From Mesobacillus foraminis (GTDB lineage: Bacteria; Bacillota; Bacilli; Bacillales; Cytobacillaceae): a DNA stretch of 64,000 nt. Every line of letters starts with the position of its first letter. The first letter of the stretch is position 1. Location of the stretch: NCBI RefSeq assembly GCF_004340465.1, contig NZ_SLVV01000005.1:389669-453668 (forward strand). The letters are read 5' to 3'. The notes under the pieces were generated by a model. That model was given only the letters and a program-made list of their open reading frames with translations. It did not search any database and was not told the origin of the DNA. The position numbers and the translations under genes are program-made. This document shows positions 19,303 through 29,308 of the stretch, piece after piece.

Positions 19303-20203
19303 TCCTTAAACCCTCCCCCTGAATCTCCTCTCCTTTAATGAGAGTATAATAATTCCGAATTAGCGGAGCAGCCTTTTGCTTTTTCTCGGCCACTTCTAAT
19401 ACATAGCCAAGGATTGCCTCTATTTCTGTTGGCTGGCCAGCCTCTATATCCTTTAGCATCGAGGATCTGTTTTTTTGGGTGTTATGGCAAATGGAAATCA
19501 CATTGCTGAAATATTCTTCTTTTCTTTCCAGTTCTAGTACTTCAGCCGTCTCGTCAAAAACACGGCAAAGGATTTGATAATAAAAAGGATTTTCAAGAAG
19601 TGTTCCGTTTGTGACTCGGAAAGCAGCAGTCAGTGGATTGATCACCGCATTTACCACCAGTTTTTGTACCAACAATGAATAATAATCCCGTTCCACCTTA
19701 AGAGAAAACTCCGGCGGAGCTTCGGATGACAATTCGGAGAGAAGTTTCCCTTCCCCTTTAAAAACCGCACATTTCGTAACTCCTGCCCCATTATGGGAAA
19801 CTTTATTTGGAGCATCCCTCACAGCACCATGCTCTACGGTACCAACAAAAATGGCTCTTGCCTTTATATCTTGCAGGAGCTTGAGGTGTCCCATGCCATT
19901 TTGTAAAAAGAGCAGGCACATCGAGTCTAAAGGCTGCTTTTTAAGGACAGCAAGGATGCCGGGAAGCTGATACTGCTTAACTGCAATAATGACAATATCG
20001 TCCGTTCCTCTCCATGCAGAGAAGGACACCGCTTGGATCTTCCTGCATTCACTCAAATTCCCTCTCACAAGATTGACACCAGTTTCATTTATTCGTTCAG
20101 CCTGTGAAGGAGTCCGTGTATAAAGAGTTACCTTATGAAGTGAGCTCAAGTAAAAAGAAAACAGCAGACCGATTGAGCCCCCTCCAACAATTCCTATTTT
20201 CAT
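19295..20203 (-). CDS. panE: 2-dehydropantoate 2-reductase (PanE/ApbA family)
   Basis: NADPH-dependent reduction of ketopantoate to pantoate for coenzyme A synthesis. N-terminal Rossmann fold with GIVGGGSIGLLFSF (residues 3-16); catalytic Lys in the VKQYQ segment near 75; QNGMGH near 101; VVNAVINPLTAAF near 188-200 with the conserved Asn. 302 residues. It corresponds in position to B. subtilis ylbQ. The enzyme class is clear; whether it is the main pantoate enzyme of the cell cannot be told from the window. Confidence 0.88.
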   Translation of the reverse strand: MKIGIVGGGSIGLLFSFYLSSLHKVTLYTRTPSQAERINETGVNLVRGNLSECRKIQAVSFSAWRGTDDIVIIAVKQYQLPGILAVLKKQPLDSMCLLFLQNGMGHLKLLQDIKARAIFVGTVEHGAVRDAPNKVSHNGAGVTKCAVFKGEGKLLSELSSEAPPEFSLKVERDYYSLLVQKLVVNAVINPLTAAFRVTNGTLLENPFYYQILCRVFDETAEVLELERKEEYFSNVISICHNTQKNRSSMLKDIEAGQPTEIEAILGYVLEVAEKKQKAAPLIRNYYTLIKGEEIQGEGLRSG

Positions 20204-20449
20204 AAAAAAACCCCGATTCCAATCTTTAGTCCTATTTTATCAGAATTTATACAATGTATGGAAGATGGGTTATGTGATCAAGAAATGCTGGGTTCTTATG
20301 AGCAATGCTTATTAGCATATGCTGCAACCCAGTTACGAAAGCGGATTCCAATTTTTATGCAGAACTTTTAGTTTATTTATAATATAATTAAAATGGGACG
20401 GAAATAGGAATCATCTGATAGTAATGCAGTTATATTGGGGGGATTGACG

Positions 20450-20923
20450 GTGAGACACAAAGTAGAAAAATTAAGAATCAACTATAAGACTTTAGAGGAT
20501 TTTAAAAAGTTTAAACAGTATGGACAGCAGGAATTATCCATGCTGGAAGACCTGGAAGCCAACATGATTGAAAATGACAGCGACTCACCTTTCTATGGCA
20601 TTTACTTCGGGGATAAGCTTGTTGCCAGAATGAGCCTTTACCGGATTCAAGCCAAGTATGACCGTTACTTTGAGCCCAGGCAGGATTATCTGGAACTATG
20701 GAAACTCGAAGTTCTCCCGGATTATCAGGGAAGAGGCTATGGAAAAGCTTTAGTAGAGTTTGCGAAAACATTTGGACGTCCGATTAAGACAAACGGGAGA
20801 GTCAATTCCTCGGAATTCTGGAATTCCATGGGCTTCACCCCTGCCACCTATGACGTGGAGCGGGATCGAGGCGAAAATCCATTCGTTTGGTATCCAACCG
20901 GAGTGAAAGAGCAGGAAAATTAA
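20450..20923 (+). CDS. ylbP: GNAT-family N-acetyltransferase YlbP
   Basis: A GNAT acetyltransferase with the acetyl-CoA binding motif LPDYQGRGYGKALVEFAK near residues 92-109. GTG at 20450 is preferred because GGGGGG lies 8 bases upstream; the longer frame starts with a TTG that overlaps this site. The result, 157 residues starting MRHKVEKLRINYKTLEDFKK, matches B. subtilis YlbP closely. Substrate unknown. It is transcribed alone, divergent from panE and convergent with rsfA, with TATAAT about 65 bases upstream but no good -35. Confidence 0.88.
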   Translation: MRHKVEKLRINYKTLEDFKKFKQYGQQELSMLEDLEANMIENDSDSPFYGIYFGDKLVARMSLYRIQAKYDRYFEPRQDYLELWKLEVLPDYQGRGYGKALVEFAKTFGRPIKTNGRVNSSEFWNSMGFTPATYDVERDRGENPFVWYPTGVKEQEN

Positions 20924-20970
20924 TAATTTAGGGAAAACAGTCTTCGTTTGGGATTGGAAGAACGAATGTA

Positions 20971-21006
20971 AAAAAAACGCCGCATGGATGGCCATCGGCG
21001 TTTTTC
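20971..21006. terminator. Bidirectional terminator between ylbP and rsfA
   Basis: ACGCCG-C-ATGG and CCAT-CGGCGT form a stem flanked by A-rich and T-rich tracts, so it can end transcription from ylbP and from rsfA, which converge here. Confidence 0.75.
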
Positions 21007-21042
21007 CCATTTATTGCTCAAATCCTGCCTTACTCCTGAACA

Positions 21043-21606
21043 TTATGTTTCTTTAATTGTAACCATCTTTCTTGCCCGCTCCATAATTTCAAGCAATGCA
21101 CGATGGTCGCTTTCAATGGCCCTTAACTCCGCCACTAATTTTTTGTTTTCATCAGACAAGTAATAGATTTGGCCTTCAAGATCTTTAATTTTTTCCGTAT
21201 AAGTCTCTATATTCAATTCCTGATGTTGTGCTCTTTCAGCCTTTTTATATAAATCTTCGAGATAGCTCATAATCACATTAAAGCTTAGCTTGTCAGCTTC
21301 TTCCGGCTGGGATGCTTCTTCTGTTTGAGGAATAGCCGCAACATCGTCAATCTCGGCTGCCGCCTTCTTTGACTGCTTTTTCAATTCTTTCCGCTGCTGC
21401 TTCGCCAGTTCTATCCCGGACTCGTATTGTTTGCGGACAAATGAGTTCCATCGGAAACCACAGGCTGCACCCGTTCTAGACAGCTTCTTTCCAACCTCAT
21501 CGAAAGCCTTGAGCTGAGTTCCCCCTTCGCGTATATGACGAAGCACGGTTTCTGCCAATAATAAATCTTCATCCTGGGACCAGGCATCCTGTCGGGTGAT
21601 AGGCAT
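21043..21606 (-). CDS. rsfA: Prespore-specific regulator RsfA
   Basis: RsfA modulates the sigma-F regulon in the forespore. Residues 1-60 form a Myb/SANT-like DNA-binding region ([30 protein letters not shown]), followed by a low-complexity linker and a C-terminal coiled coil (about 125-180). 187 residues; position matches B. subtilis ylbO. Upstream, TACATA and CATTTAAAAT about 15 bases apart resemble a degenerate sigma-F/G promoter, but the match is weak. Confidence 0.92.
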   Translation of the reverse strand: MPITRQDAWSQDEDLLLAETVLRHIREGGTQLKAFDEVGKKLSRTGAACGFRWNSFVRKQYESGIELAKQQRKELKKQSKKAAAEIDDVAAIPQTEEASQPEEADKLSFNVIMSYLEDLYKKAERAQHQELNIETYTEKIKDLEGQIYYLSDENKKLVAELRAIESDHRALLEIMERARKMVTIKET

Positions 21607-21741
21607 TTTGGATATCCCTCCTAGTGTTTTTTATTCATTCTTATGCATCTGCTAGGAAAGATAGACTGTTATTTTAAATGGTACGGCCTCACAATATGTA
21701 AAAGAGTTTAGAAATGAGTCTGCCATCACCCTGCAAGAATC

Positions 21742-22494
21742 TTACTTTTTTAGAAAGGACGCAACCTTTTCGTGATGAACTTCCTTCTCCCATAAAGCCG
21801 CACAATTCTTTACTTCTTCCTCCATTCTTTCAAGAACAGAGGCATTTGCCCATTTTTTCCTGAGCATTTCTTTGTAGGCAGTAAGGACAGCGCCATCTTT
21901 ATCCAATAATTGCTCTAAAAAAGCAGAACAGTTTTCCATGTGATCGCCTTCGTATATTGAATCAAGAAAGCCCAGCTCTTTTAATTCTCCTGCTGAATAG
22001 AGACGGGCATCTGTCAGCATTTTTAATGCCTTTGAGGCCGAAAGCTTTTCTAGAAGGATGGTTCCTCCGCCCCAGCCAGTGGTTATGGCTAGATTCCCCT
22101 GTATAAAGCCAGCCTGAATTCCCTGCTTTCCAATTCGAAAATCACAGGCTGCAGCAATTTCACATCCTCCGCCAACGGCTGCCCCATTTATGAGTGCCAC
22201 TGTTGGTTTAGGCAGCATAAGTAAATCACCAATAATCCTGGACATTTTTGACAGCATCCCGAATGCCTCTTCCTCGGTTTTTAACTCGTGAAAAACAGAA
22301 AGATCACCGCCAGAACAAAAGGCTTTATCCCCATTCCCCGTGATCACCAAAGCCTTTACATCAGGACTGGCAGCTTCCTGAACCGCCTTTTCGAGTCCCT
22401 CCATAACCTTGTAATTAACGGCATTCCTTTTTTCCTGCCGGTTTATCGTAAAAATGAGCAGGCCCTGTGGTCCCTTCGATATTAGATACTCCAT
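21742..22494 (-). CDS. Enoyl-CoA hydratase/isomerase family protein
   Basis: Crotonase-fold protein of 250 residues. The start at 22494 (MEYLISKGPQG) follows GGAGGGTAAGG; the longer frame runs back into the rpmF terminator and is not credible. Signatures are KRNAVNY near 20, AFCSGGDLSVF near 60-70 (oxyanion hole) and INGAAVGGGCEIAAACDFRIG near 102-122. One of the usual catalytic glutamates seems absent from the second oxyanion segment, so it could be a hydratase, hydrolase or isomerase. Homologues occur at this spot in several Bacillaceae. Specific substrate unknown. Confidence 0.82.
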   Translation of the reverse strand: MEYLISKGPQGLLIFTINRQEKRNAVNYKVMEGLEKAVQEAASPDVKALVITGNGDKAFCSGGDLSVFHELKTEEEAFGMLSKMSRIIGDLLMLPKPTVALINGAAVGGGCEIAAACDFRIGKQGIQAGFIQGNLAITTGWGGGTILLEKLSASKALKMLTDARLYSAGELKELGFLDSIYEGDHMENCSAFLEQLLDKDGAVLTAYKEMLRKKWANASVLERMEEEVKNCAALWEKEVHHEKVASFLKK

Positions 22495-22551
22495 CCTTAC
22501 CCTCCTAACTCTGTGGTTCATCCCTATTATATCTTGCAATTCAAGCATACA

Positions 22552-22581
22552 AAAAAGCACAGGACAAATCCTGTGCTTTTT
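22552..22581 (-). terminator. rpmF terminator
   Basis: AAAAGCACAGGA, short loop, TCCTGTGC then TTTTTTG on the minus strand, about 35 bases after rpmF. Symmetrical A/T flanks could let it work both ways. Confidence 0.85.
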
Positions 22582-22615
22582 AGATGAAAAGAAGTTACAA
22601 GAACATCCTTGTAAA

Positions 22616-22789
22616 TTAGTCGTTAACGACTTCTTTTCCTTTGTATGTTCCACATTCCTTACATACACGGTGAGCTAATTTCATTTCACCGCAGTTAGGG
22701 CATGCTACCATGCCTGGAACCTGTAATTTAAAATGAGTACGGCGTTTTCTTTTTGCAGTTTTAGACGTTCTTCTAAATGGTACAGCCAT
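22616..22789 (-). CDS. rpmF: 50S ribosomal protein L32
   Basis: 57-residue L32. The start at 22789 ([17 protein letters not shown]) is the universal N-terminus and follows GGAGGTGGGAAGA; three extra codons upstream are excluded. It keeps the zinc-binding CPNC and CKEC pairs, so this is the zinc-containing form. Downstream of ylbN, with which it shares a consensus promoter, as in many Gram-positive bacteria. Confidence 0.97.
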   Translation of the reverse strand: MAVPFRRTSKTAKRKRRTHFKLQVPGMVACPNCGEMKLAHRVCKECGTYKGKEVVND

Positions 22790-22876
22790 TCTTCCCACCT
22801 CCTTAAAGAGTTTTAAAGGTAGTTTATGAAGGCCAGTCCGAACTGGTGCTTCATTCTTTTTTTGGTTCAGTTGATT

Positions 22877-23401
22877 CTAATCATCCTTAGTGTCGGTCTG
22901 CTCAAAAAACTTCGCTAATTCTGCAAGCCGCGGATCCACTTTTTTCTGGTTGTCCTCTTCATGGATCACTTCCCAGTCCTTTCCTGACTGTGGAGCGCCT
23001 TTCTGGTTTGGATCATCATCACAGAAAACCTGCAGCGGTACCTCAAGCAAAAGTATTTCCCTAATGACAGGCATCAGGTCAATGACTTCGCCTTTTACTT
23101 GGTGGACCTCCTCTTCTGTTTCATAATCAAGAGGGGAAAGAAGGAAGGTTTCAGTTGTCTCAACATCTATTGGATAATTGACATCAACCAGTGTACGAGA
23201 ACAAGGAAGGATAAGGTAACCTTCGATACGTATATGGAAAGTTACTTTTGTTGCACTAATGTCAACCCTGCCCGTTATATGCATCGGAGACACGTCACGA
23301 ATAGATGGATCCGTTTCTTTGATCTCATCTGCCCTGACCGTTTCGTCAAGCGGAAAGTCCTTGTTTCGATATTTTTGTAACTGACTAATTGTCCATTTCA
23401 T
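22877..23401 (-). CDS. ylbN: YceD/DUF177 family protein YlbN
   Basis: A 174-residue DUF177 protein, the family linked to rpmF and implicated in 23S rRNA accumulation in other organisms. The start at 23401 (MKWTISQLQKYRNKDFPLDE) follows GGGGTGATTCT. The GRVDISATKVTFHIRIEGYLILPCSRTL region (about 43-70) carries the usual CSRTL signature, and a C-terminal segment GKDWEVI...DPRLAELAKFF is typical. First gene of the ylbN-rpmF operon, driven by a perfect sigma-A promoter. Confidence 0.92.
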   Translation of the reverse strand: MKWTISQLQKYRNKDFPLDETVRADEIKETDPSIRDVSPMHITGRVDISATKVTFHIRIEGYLILPCSRTLVDVNYPIDVETTETFLLSPLDYETEEEVHQVKGEVIDLMPVIREILLLEVPLQVFCDDDPNQKGAPQSGKDWEVIHEEDNQKKVDPRLAELAKFFEQTDTKDD

Positions 23402-23427
23402 AGAATCACCCCAAGGCAACAAAAGTA

Positions 23428-23456
23428 ATTATAGCTTTCGCCAATCTATTTGTCAA
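23428..23456 (-). promoter_or_regulatory. Consensus sigma-A promoter of ylbN-rpmF
   Basis: TTGACA, 17-base spacer, TATAAT on the minus strand: a perfect match to the vegetative consensus. The -10 ends 27 bases before the ylbN start codon, giving a very short leader. Fits a ribosomal protein operon. Confidence 0.93.
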
Positions 23457-23478
23457 TATTTTTTCTTTACAGTATACT
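23450..23478 (+). promoter_or_regulatory. Sigma-A promoter of tmcAL (ylbM)
   Basis: TTGTCA, 17-base spacer, TATACT on the plus strand. Its -35 hexamer (23450-23455) overlaps the -35 of the divergent ylbN promoter (23451-23456) on the opposite strand, so the two cannot easily be occupied together. Confidence 0.75.
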
Positions 23479-23566
23479 TTATACGATAACACACGACTTT
23501 AAACATTTTTTTCGCCTTACATAATTACTATACAGGCCAGCACGCGAAAAAGGAATAGGAGTTGCA

Positions 23567-24799
23567 ATGAAAGCTGTTGGAGTAATTGTTGAATATAACC
23601 CCTTTCACAACGGTCATAAGTTTCATCTGGAGCAGGCAAAAGTGATATCAGGATCAGAAATCGTTATTTGTGTCATGAGCGGCAACTTTTTACAGCGCGG
23701 TGAGCCTGCCCTTGTTTCAAAATGGAATCGTACAGAGATGGCTCTTTTAGCTGGCGCCGATTTAGTATTTGAATTACCCTACCGTTTTGCTACACAAAAT
23801 GCGGATATTTTTGCAAATGGTGCCGTTTCTCTGCTTGAAGCTTCAGGCTGCGATTCCATTTGCTTTGGCAGTGAGTCCGGAGATATAGAAGCTTTTATTA
23901 ATACGCTCGATTTTCTTGAGAAGCATGATGCTGAATTCCAGCAACAGGTAAAAGAACAAATTTCACTTGGAGTAAGCTACCCGAAGGCCGCGGCCCTAAG
24001 CTTCAAAAAGCTCTCCCCGGAACAGGACTCCGATTTGCTCGATCTCTCAAAGCCCAACAACATACTGGGTCTCCAATATGTATCTGCCATCAGAAAACAA
24101 AAGTCAGGAATGACTCCAATCACCATTGCCAGGAAGAGTGCAGAATATCACGATGAGAACTTCGCATCAGAAACGATTGCAAGCGCAACCAGCATAAGGA
24201 AATCCTTGTTCTCAAACCATGGATCACCTGAGAACATCCGTCCTTTTATGCCCCAATCCTCCTTTGAACTGCTGGAAAAATATAAACAACAGTTTGGGTG
24301 TTTTCATTCGTGGGAGAATTACTGGCCTTTGTTAAAGTATAAACTGCTTCAAACCAGTCCAGAAGAAATGAGGAATATCCACGGTGTTGAAGAAGGGCTC
24401 GAGCATAGACTAGTCAGCACAGCATTAGAATCAGACACCTTTCTTGCCTTTATGGAAAGAGTTAAAACGAAGCGCTATACCTGGACAAGATTACAGCGGG
24501 CCTGTTTGCACATCCTTATGAATGTTAAGAAAGCAGAAATGGAGGATGCACAAAAATCAAGCTACCTGAGATTGCTGGGCATGACAAATAAAGGACGGGA
24601 GTATTTACAAAAAGAAAAAAAGAACCTTGGTTTGCCTCTTGTCTCGAAAACATCTGCCAATCAAAGAGAACTCGAGCTGGACATCAGGGCCTCAAGTATT
24701 TATTCTCTGGGCCTTCAGGGGAGAGAGCAGCGCATGCTCATGAAAATGGAATACTCACAGCCACCGATCATGATAGGTGCTAACAAAAAAACAAGCTGA
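23567..24799 (+). CDS. tmcAL: tRNA(Met) cytidine acetate ligase TmcAL (YlbM)
   Basis: Forms N4-acetylcytidine at the wobble position of elongator tRNA-Met using acetate and ATP. Nucleotidyltransferase-fold N-terminus VGVIVEYNPFHNGHKFHLEQA (residues 3-23, HNGH motif), CVMSGNFLQRGEPALVSKW near 37-55, IARKSAEYHD near 190. 410 residues, standard length. ATG preceded by ATAGGAG. Monocistronic; it ends in a terminator shared with the convergent ylbL. Confidence 0.93.
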   Translation: MKAVGVIVEYNPFHNGHKFHLEQAKVISGSEIVICVMSGNFLQRGEPALVSKWNRTEMALLAGADLVFELPYRFATQNADIFANGAVSLLEASGCDSICFGSESGDIEAFINTLDFLEKHDAEFQQQVKEQISLGVSYPKAAALSFKKLSPEQDSDLLDLSKPNNILGLQYVSAIRKQKSGMTPITIARKSAEYHDENFASETIASATSIRKSLFSNHGSPENIRPFMPQSSFELLEKYKQQFGCFHSWENYWPLLKYKLLQTSPEEMRNIHGVEEGLEHRLVSTALESDTFLAFMERVKTKRYTWTRLQRACLHILMNVKKAEMEDAQKSSYLRLLGMTNKGREYLQKEKKNLGLPLVSKTSANQRELELDIRASSIYSLGLQGREQRMLMKMEYSQPPIMIGANKKTS

Positions 24800-24816
24800 C
24801 ATCAGCTTGTTTTTTG
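24785..24816. terminator. Bidirectional terminator overlapping tmcAL and ylbL ends
   Basis: ACAAGCTGA and TCAGCTTGT form a 9-bp palindromic stem (24791-24810) flanked by A and T runs. The stem contains both stop codons: TGA of tmcAL and, on the other strand, TGA of ylbL. Confidence 0.85.
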
Positions 24817-25827
24817 CTGCAATTTTTCCAGATAATCCACCGCTTCATCAAAATTATTGACTGGAACAATTTCCATATTTGTACCAATATCTTTTGCGGT
24901 TCGTACAGCGGCTTCATAATTGGAATCGTCTGCCCCGTTTTCAGACGGTGCAAGGAAGATTTCAGCTCCGGCTTTATCTGCCGCAATAATCTTTTGCTCT
25001 ATTCCTCCAATCCTTCCTACCGTCCCATCAGGGGAAATCGTCCCTGTTCCAGCAATTTCACGTCCCGCAGTCAAATCTTCTTCTGTCAGCTGATTGTATA
25101 TTTCAAGTGAAAACATAAGCCCGGCAGAAGGGCCGCCGATTTCGGCCGTATCTACGCTGACTTCCGGGTCGACCTCAATTTCTTTATCATCAACAGGAAC
25201 TATTCCAATCCCTGCTTTCTCGCTGCCGCTTTCAAACTGCTTTAAGGCAAGGGTGACATTTTTCTCTTTGTTTTTATGAGTTACTGTTAATGTAACTTTC
25301 TCCCCCGACTTCTTGCTCCCAATGTATTCGATGAATTCAGCTGATGATGTAAATGACCTGTCATCGATCTTCAGGATGTGGTCTCCTGGAACGAGATTTC
25401 CATCCGCCGGCATCCCGGGTACAACCTGAAGGACATAAACACCTTTATATTCATAATCAACAGGAAGCCCTGCTTTTTTATAAGCTACTTCAATCGCATT
25501 GGCCTTCGAATTATCCATCATATGAAGCTGGCGGCTTGTATACTCTTCATCCGTTTCATTTTCTGCCCTGATGGCTTCGAGAGGGTAAATTTCCTGATAT
25601 TTGCTCAGATGTGCAAGTATATAGGAATAGATATTCGCCCTTCCCATTCTAATAGTGGTCAGCATGAAGCTGCCCTCTTCGTCATATCCGCCTTCAACGT
25701 CAATAATCGGCTCAAGCTCCTTAGCCATGCCCGGCTTGGATACATAGAACGGCAAGTAGATAAACACACTTGCCAAAAGCAGTATACTTAGGAGTATAGT
25801 AAGCCGAAATGATGCTTTTTTGCTCAT
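24802..25827 (-). CDS. ylbL: Lon-type serine protease with PDZ domain (YlbL)
   Basis: Membrane-anchored protease. One N-terminal transmembrane helix (about 9-28), a PDZ domain (about 120-205, VPGMPADGNLVPGDHILKI), and a Lon (S16) domain with the catalytic serine in GGPSAGLMFSLE (about 233) and the catalytic lysine near IAADKAGAEIF (about 282). 341 residues. In B. subtilis YlbL degrades the SOS division inhibitor YneA, so a role in recovery of division after damage is likely. Overlaps ylbK by 4 bases (ATGA), a coupled pair. Confidence 0.92.
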   Translation of the reverse strand: MSKKASFRLTILLSILLLASVFIYLPFYVSKPGMAKELEPIIDVEGGYDEEGSFMLTTIRMGRANIYSYILAHLSKYQEIYPLEAIRAENETDEEYTSRQLHMMDNSKANAIEVAYKKAGLPVDYEYKGVYVLQVVPGMPADGNLVPGDHILKIDDRSFTSSAEFIEYIGSKKSGEKVTLTVTHKNKEKNVTLALKQFESGSEKAGIGIVPVDDKEIEVDPEVSVDTAEIGGPSAGLMFSLEIYNQLTEEDLTAGREIAGTGTISPDGTVGRIGGIEQKIIAADKAGAEIFLAPSENGADDSNYEAAVRTAKDIGTNMEIVPVNNFDEAVDYLEKLQQKTS

Positions 25828-26666
25828 TCAGTTTGAGGCTCCTTCCATTGCTCAATTACCTGTTTGATTTTTCCAATCTGTTTAACCGTTTCTTTTTCAC
25901 CATTAGCAATAATATCATCAATATTGGTAAAAGCCCTTGAGCTGTACATCTCTACTCTGGGCTTAATCATAATATCGGATGCTATCTCCCTTGTGGCAAC
26001 TAATTCCATTTGCATAATATCGATGCTTTGCATGATGACATCAAAGATTGAAGTAATTTCAGCATTTGTCTTTACGTGGGAAACATCTACAGCTATCACA
26101 ATATCCGCTCCCATCTCCTTCACTACAGAAACCGGAATCCGGTCTATTACACCGCCATCGATGAGCAAACGGCCGCCCAGTTTCTCTGGTGTAAAAATAC
26201 CGGGGATAGCAATGCTTGCCCTTACAGCATTTGCTATCGGGCCGTCCTTAAACACAACCTTTTCACCCGAAACTAAATCAGTCGCCACTACGGCTACAGG
26301 TATATCCAATTCTTGTATCTCTTTACCATGAGTAAAGATCCTGATTAGTTCCTTTACTCTTTTCCCTGCGATAAATCCCATTTTGGGAACAGTGAAATCA
26401 AGATAATACTTTCGTTTAAATGCCCTTGAGAGTTTATAAAGCCTGTCAACATCAAGACCTGCTCCATAAAAACAGCCCACCATTGCTCCCATGCTGCTGC
26501 CTGCAATCATATCAATCGGGATTCCCTCATCCCGAAGCACCTTAATTACCCCGAGATGGGCAAACCCCCGGGCTCCTCCTGATCCAAGTGCTAACCCGAT
26601 TTTTGGACGCCTCAAAGAATTTTCCTCCTTTGAATCAAACTTAACCTCTAAAACGGGAACATTCAC
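25824..26666 (-). CDS. ylbK: Patatin-like phospholipase family protein (YlbK)
   Basis: A 280-residue patatin-like hydrolase. The oxyanion loop GLALGSGGARGFAHLG (about 25-40), nucleophile elbow IAGSSMGAMVG (about 54-64, Ser in GSSMG) and the Asp of LLIDGGVIDRIP (about 168) form the Ser-Asp dyad. Related to the bacterial RssA/YchK group. First gene of the ylbK-ylbL pair. The ribosome site (AGGTCAG) is mediocre. Substrate not known. Confidence 0.9.
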   Translation of the reverse strand: MNVPVLEVKFDSKEENSLRRPKIGLALGSGGARGFAHLGVIKVLRDEGIPIDMIAGSSMGAMVGCFYGAGLDVDRLYKLSRAFKRKYYLDFTVPKMGFIAGKRVKELIRIFTHGKEIQELDIPVAVVATDLVSGEKVVFKDGPIANAVRASIAIPGIFTPEKLGGRLLIDGGVIDRIPVSVVKEMGADIVIAVDVSHVKTNAEITSIFDVIMQSIDIMQMELVATREIASDIMIKPRVEMYSSRAFTNIDDIIANGEKETVKQIGKIKQVIEQWKEPQTE

Positions 26667-26889
26667 TGACCTGTAAATTTAGCTTGTTTTAATTTATGGT
26701 CTATTTTAATTGCATGCGAGTATATTGGTTTATAGGACAAGGCTGTAAAATCTCCAATAACGGTTCCATTAATATAAGTTTTATTCGAGCACAGGCGGCT
26801 GAGAGTACTTTTGGTGAAAATAATATTTTTCATTTTAGCATTGTTTTGACATGTTTGACAGCCGTAAACCTGTGGGGGGAGGATATACA

Positions 26890-28113
26890 TTGCTTAAATC
26901 AAAAATAAAAACCATATTCCTGGCAGTTTCCATTTCGGTCATTGCAGCCTCAATGATTGCCTTTCCTCAGCAATCACTGGACGCCTCAATCAGAGGGCTA
27001 AATATGTGGTGGAAAATCGTCTTCCCTTCCCTGCTCCCCTTCTTTATTGTATCAGAAATGCTGATTGGATTCGGGGTCGTAAAGTTTATTGGTGTCCTAT
27101 TAGAACCCCTAATGAGGCCACTGTTTAAAGTACCCGGTGTCGGAGGGTTTGTCTGGGCAATGAGCATGGCTTCAGGTTCCCCTTCCGGAGCCAAGCTGAC
27201 TGCGAGATTGAGACAGGAAAATCAGCTTACAAAATTAGAAGCAGAAAGACTTGTCTCATTTACAAATTCATCCAACCCGCTATTTATTTTTGGAGCAGTC
27301 TCAGTTGGTTTCTTTTATAACTCTCACCTTGGCATCATTTTAGCTTTAGCCCATTATTTAGGCAATGTAACTGTTGGTCTGGTGATGAGGTTTTACGGCA
27401 AGAGTGAAGAACGGACATCCAACATCAAGGAAAAGAGGGTTTCCATACGCGATGCCTTTTCCGCCTTGCACAGAACAAGGATAAAAGATAATCGCCCATT
27501 AGGTAAATTGCTCGGTGACGCTGTTATGTCCTCTATACAAACCTTATTAATGATCGGCGGTTTTATTATATTATTTTCAGTCATCAATAAACTATTGTTC
27601 CTTTTGGGGGTCACTGCTTTTTTTGCAGGTTTCGTTGAAATTATCCTCGGAATGACAGGAATAAACGGAATGCTTAGCATGCCTTTCATATCAGGTCTTT
27701 TTGAAATAACAATGGGAAGCCAGCTTACTAGCCAGGTGAAGGACTCTACCCTTCTGCACCAGATTGTAATTGTATCATTTATCCTTGGGTTCAGCGGCTT
27801 CAGCGTTCAGGCCCAGGTTGCAAGCATCTTGGCCCCAACGGATATTCGTTTTAAGCCATTTTTTTTGGCCCGTCTTTTACATGGGCTTACTGCCGGCATT
27901 TATGCTATGCTCCTCTGGAAACCAATCTATTTGCGTTTCTTTAATACTGAAAAGCCATCGAATGCATTGCCAGCCATGAACAGGCTGGCGGAAGAAGGGA
28001 CAAAGCTTGCTGATTATCATTTCATGCTCGCTGGAGCAGGCCCGGTCATAACCCTTGTCTCCCTCATGCTCTATATTACAATCTATATGGCCAGGATTGG
28101 GCAGAAAGATTAA
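26890..28113 (+). CDS. ylbJ: Sporulation integral membrane protein YlbJ
   Basis: A nucleoside-recognition-domain (Gate) membrane protein with about eight helices; B. subtilis YlbJ is made under sigma-E and is needed for heat-resistant spores. TTG at 26890 is chosen because GGGGGGAGG sits 7 bases upstream; the earlier ATG at 26851 lies ahead of that site. Notable segments are MWWKIVFPSLLPFFIVSE (about 39-56) and SMASGSPSGAKLTARL (about 97-112). 407 residues. Divergent from ylbK and convergent with coaD. Confidence 0.9.
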   Translation: MLKSKIKTIFLAVSISVIAASMIAFPQQSLDASIRGLNMWWKIVFPSLLPFFIVSEMLIGFGVVKFIGVLLEPLMRPLFKVPGVGGFVWAMSMASGSPSGAKLTARLRQENQLTKLEAERLVSFTNSSNPLFIFGAVSVGFFYNSHLGIILALAHYLGNVTVGLVMRFYGKSEERTSNIKEKRVSIRDAFSALHRTRIKDNRPLGKLLGDAVMSSIQTLLMIGGFIILFSVINKLLFLLGVTAFFAGFVEIILGMTGINGMLSMPFISGLFEITMGSQLTSQVKDSTLLHQIVIVSFILGFSGFSVQAQVASILAPTDIRFKPFFLARLLHGLTAGIYAMLLWKPIYLRFFNTEKPSNALPAMNRLAEEGTKLADYHFMLAGAGPVITLVSLMLYITIYMARIGQKD

Positions 28114-28114
28114 T

Positions 28115-28140
28115 ATAAAAAAACGAGCCGGCTGGCTCGT

Positions 28141-28141
<1 letters not shown>
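28115..28141. terminator. Bidirectional terminator between ylbJ and coaD
   Basis: ACGAGCC-GGCT-GGCTCGT stem with an A run on the left and TTTAC on the right; it ends exactly at the coaD stop codon. Confidence 0.75.
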
Positions 28142-29200
<1,059 letters not shown>

Positions 29201-29274
29201 ATTTCGAACTCCTTCATCTAGCATTACAATCTTATTTATCCTACCACAGTTAAAAAAAGATTATCAAAAAATGT

Positions 29275-29302
29275 GTATAAGCTGTCTGTTTGTGGAAATA
29301 AT
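29275..29302 (+). promoter_or_regulatory. Sigma-F/G-type promoter for the CsfG-like RNA
   Basis: GTATA, 14 bases, GGAAATAAT. The -35 fits GYATA and the -10 fits GGNNANANT at every defined position; the spacer is one base shorter than usual. It reads away from rsmD into the conserved intergenic region that ends in a strong plus-strand terminator. Confidence 0.6.
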
Positions 29303-29308
29303 GACAAT

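Noticed and set aside
22495..22668. A long N-terminal extension of the enoyl-CoA hydratase reaching into rpmF.
   Set aside because: It would run through the rpmF terminator and part of rpmF; the ATG at 22494 has a strong ribosome site and gives the family length.
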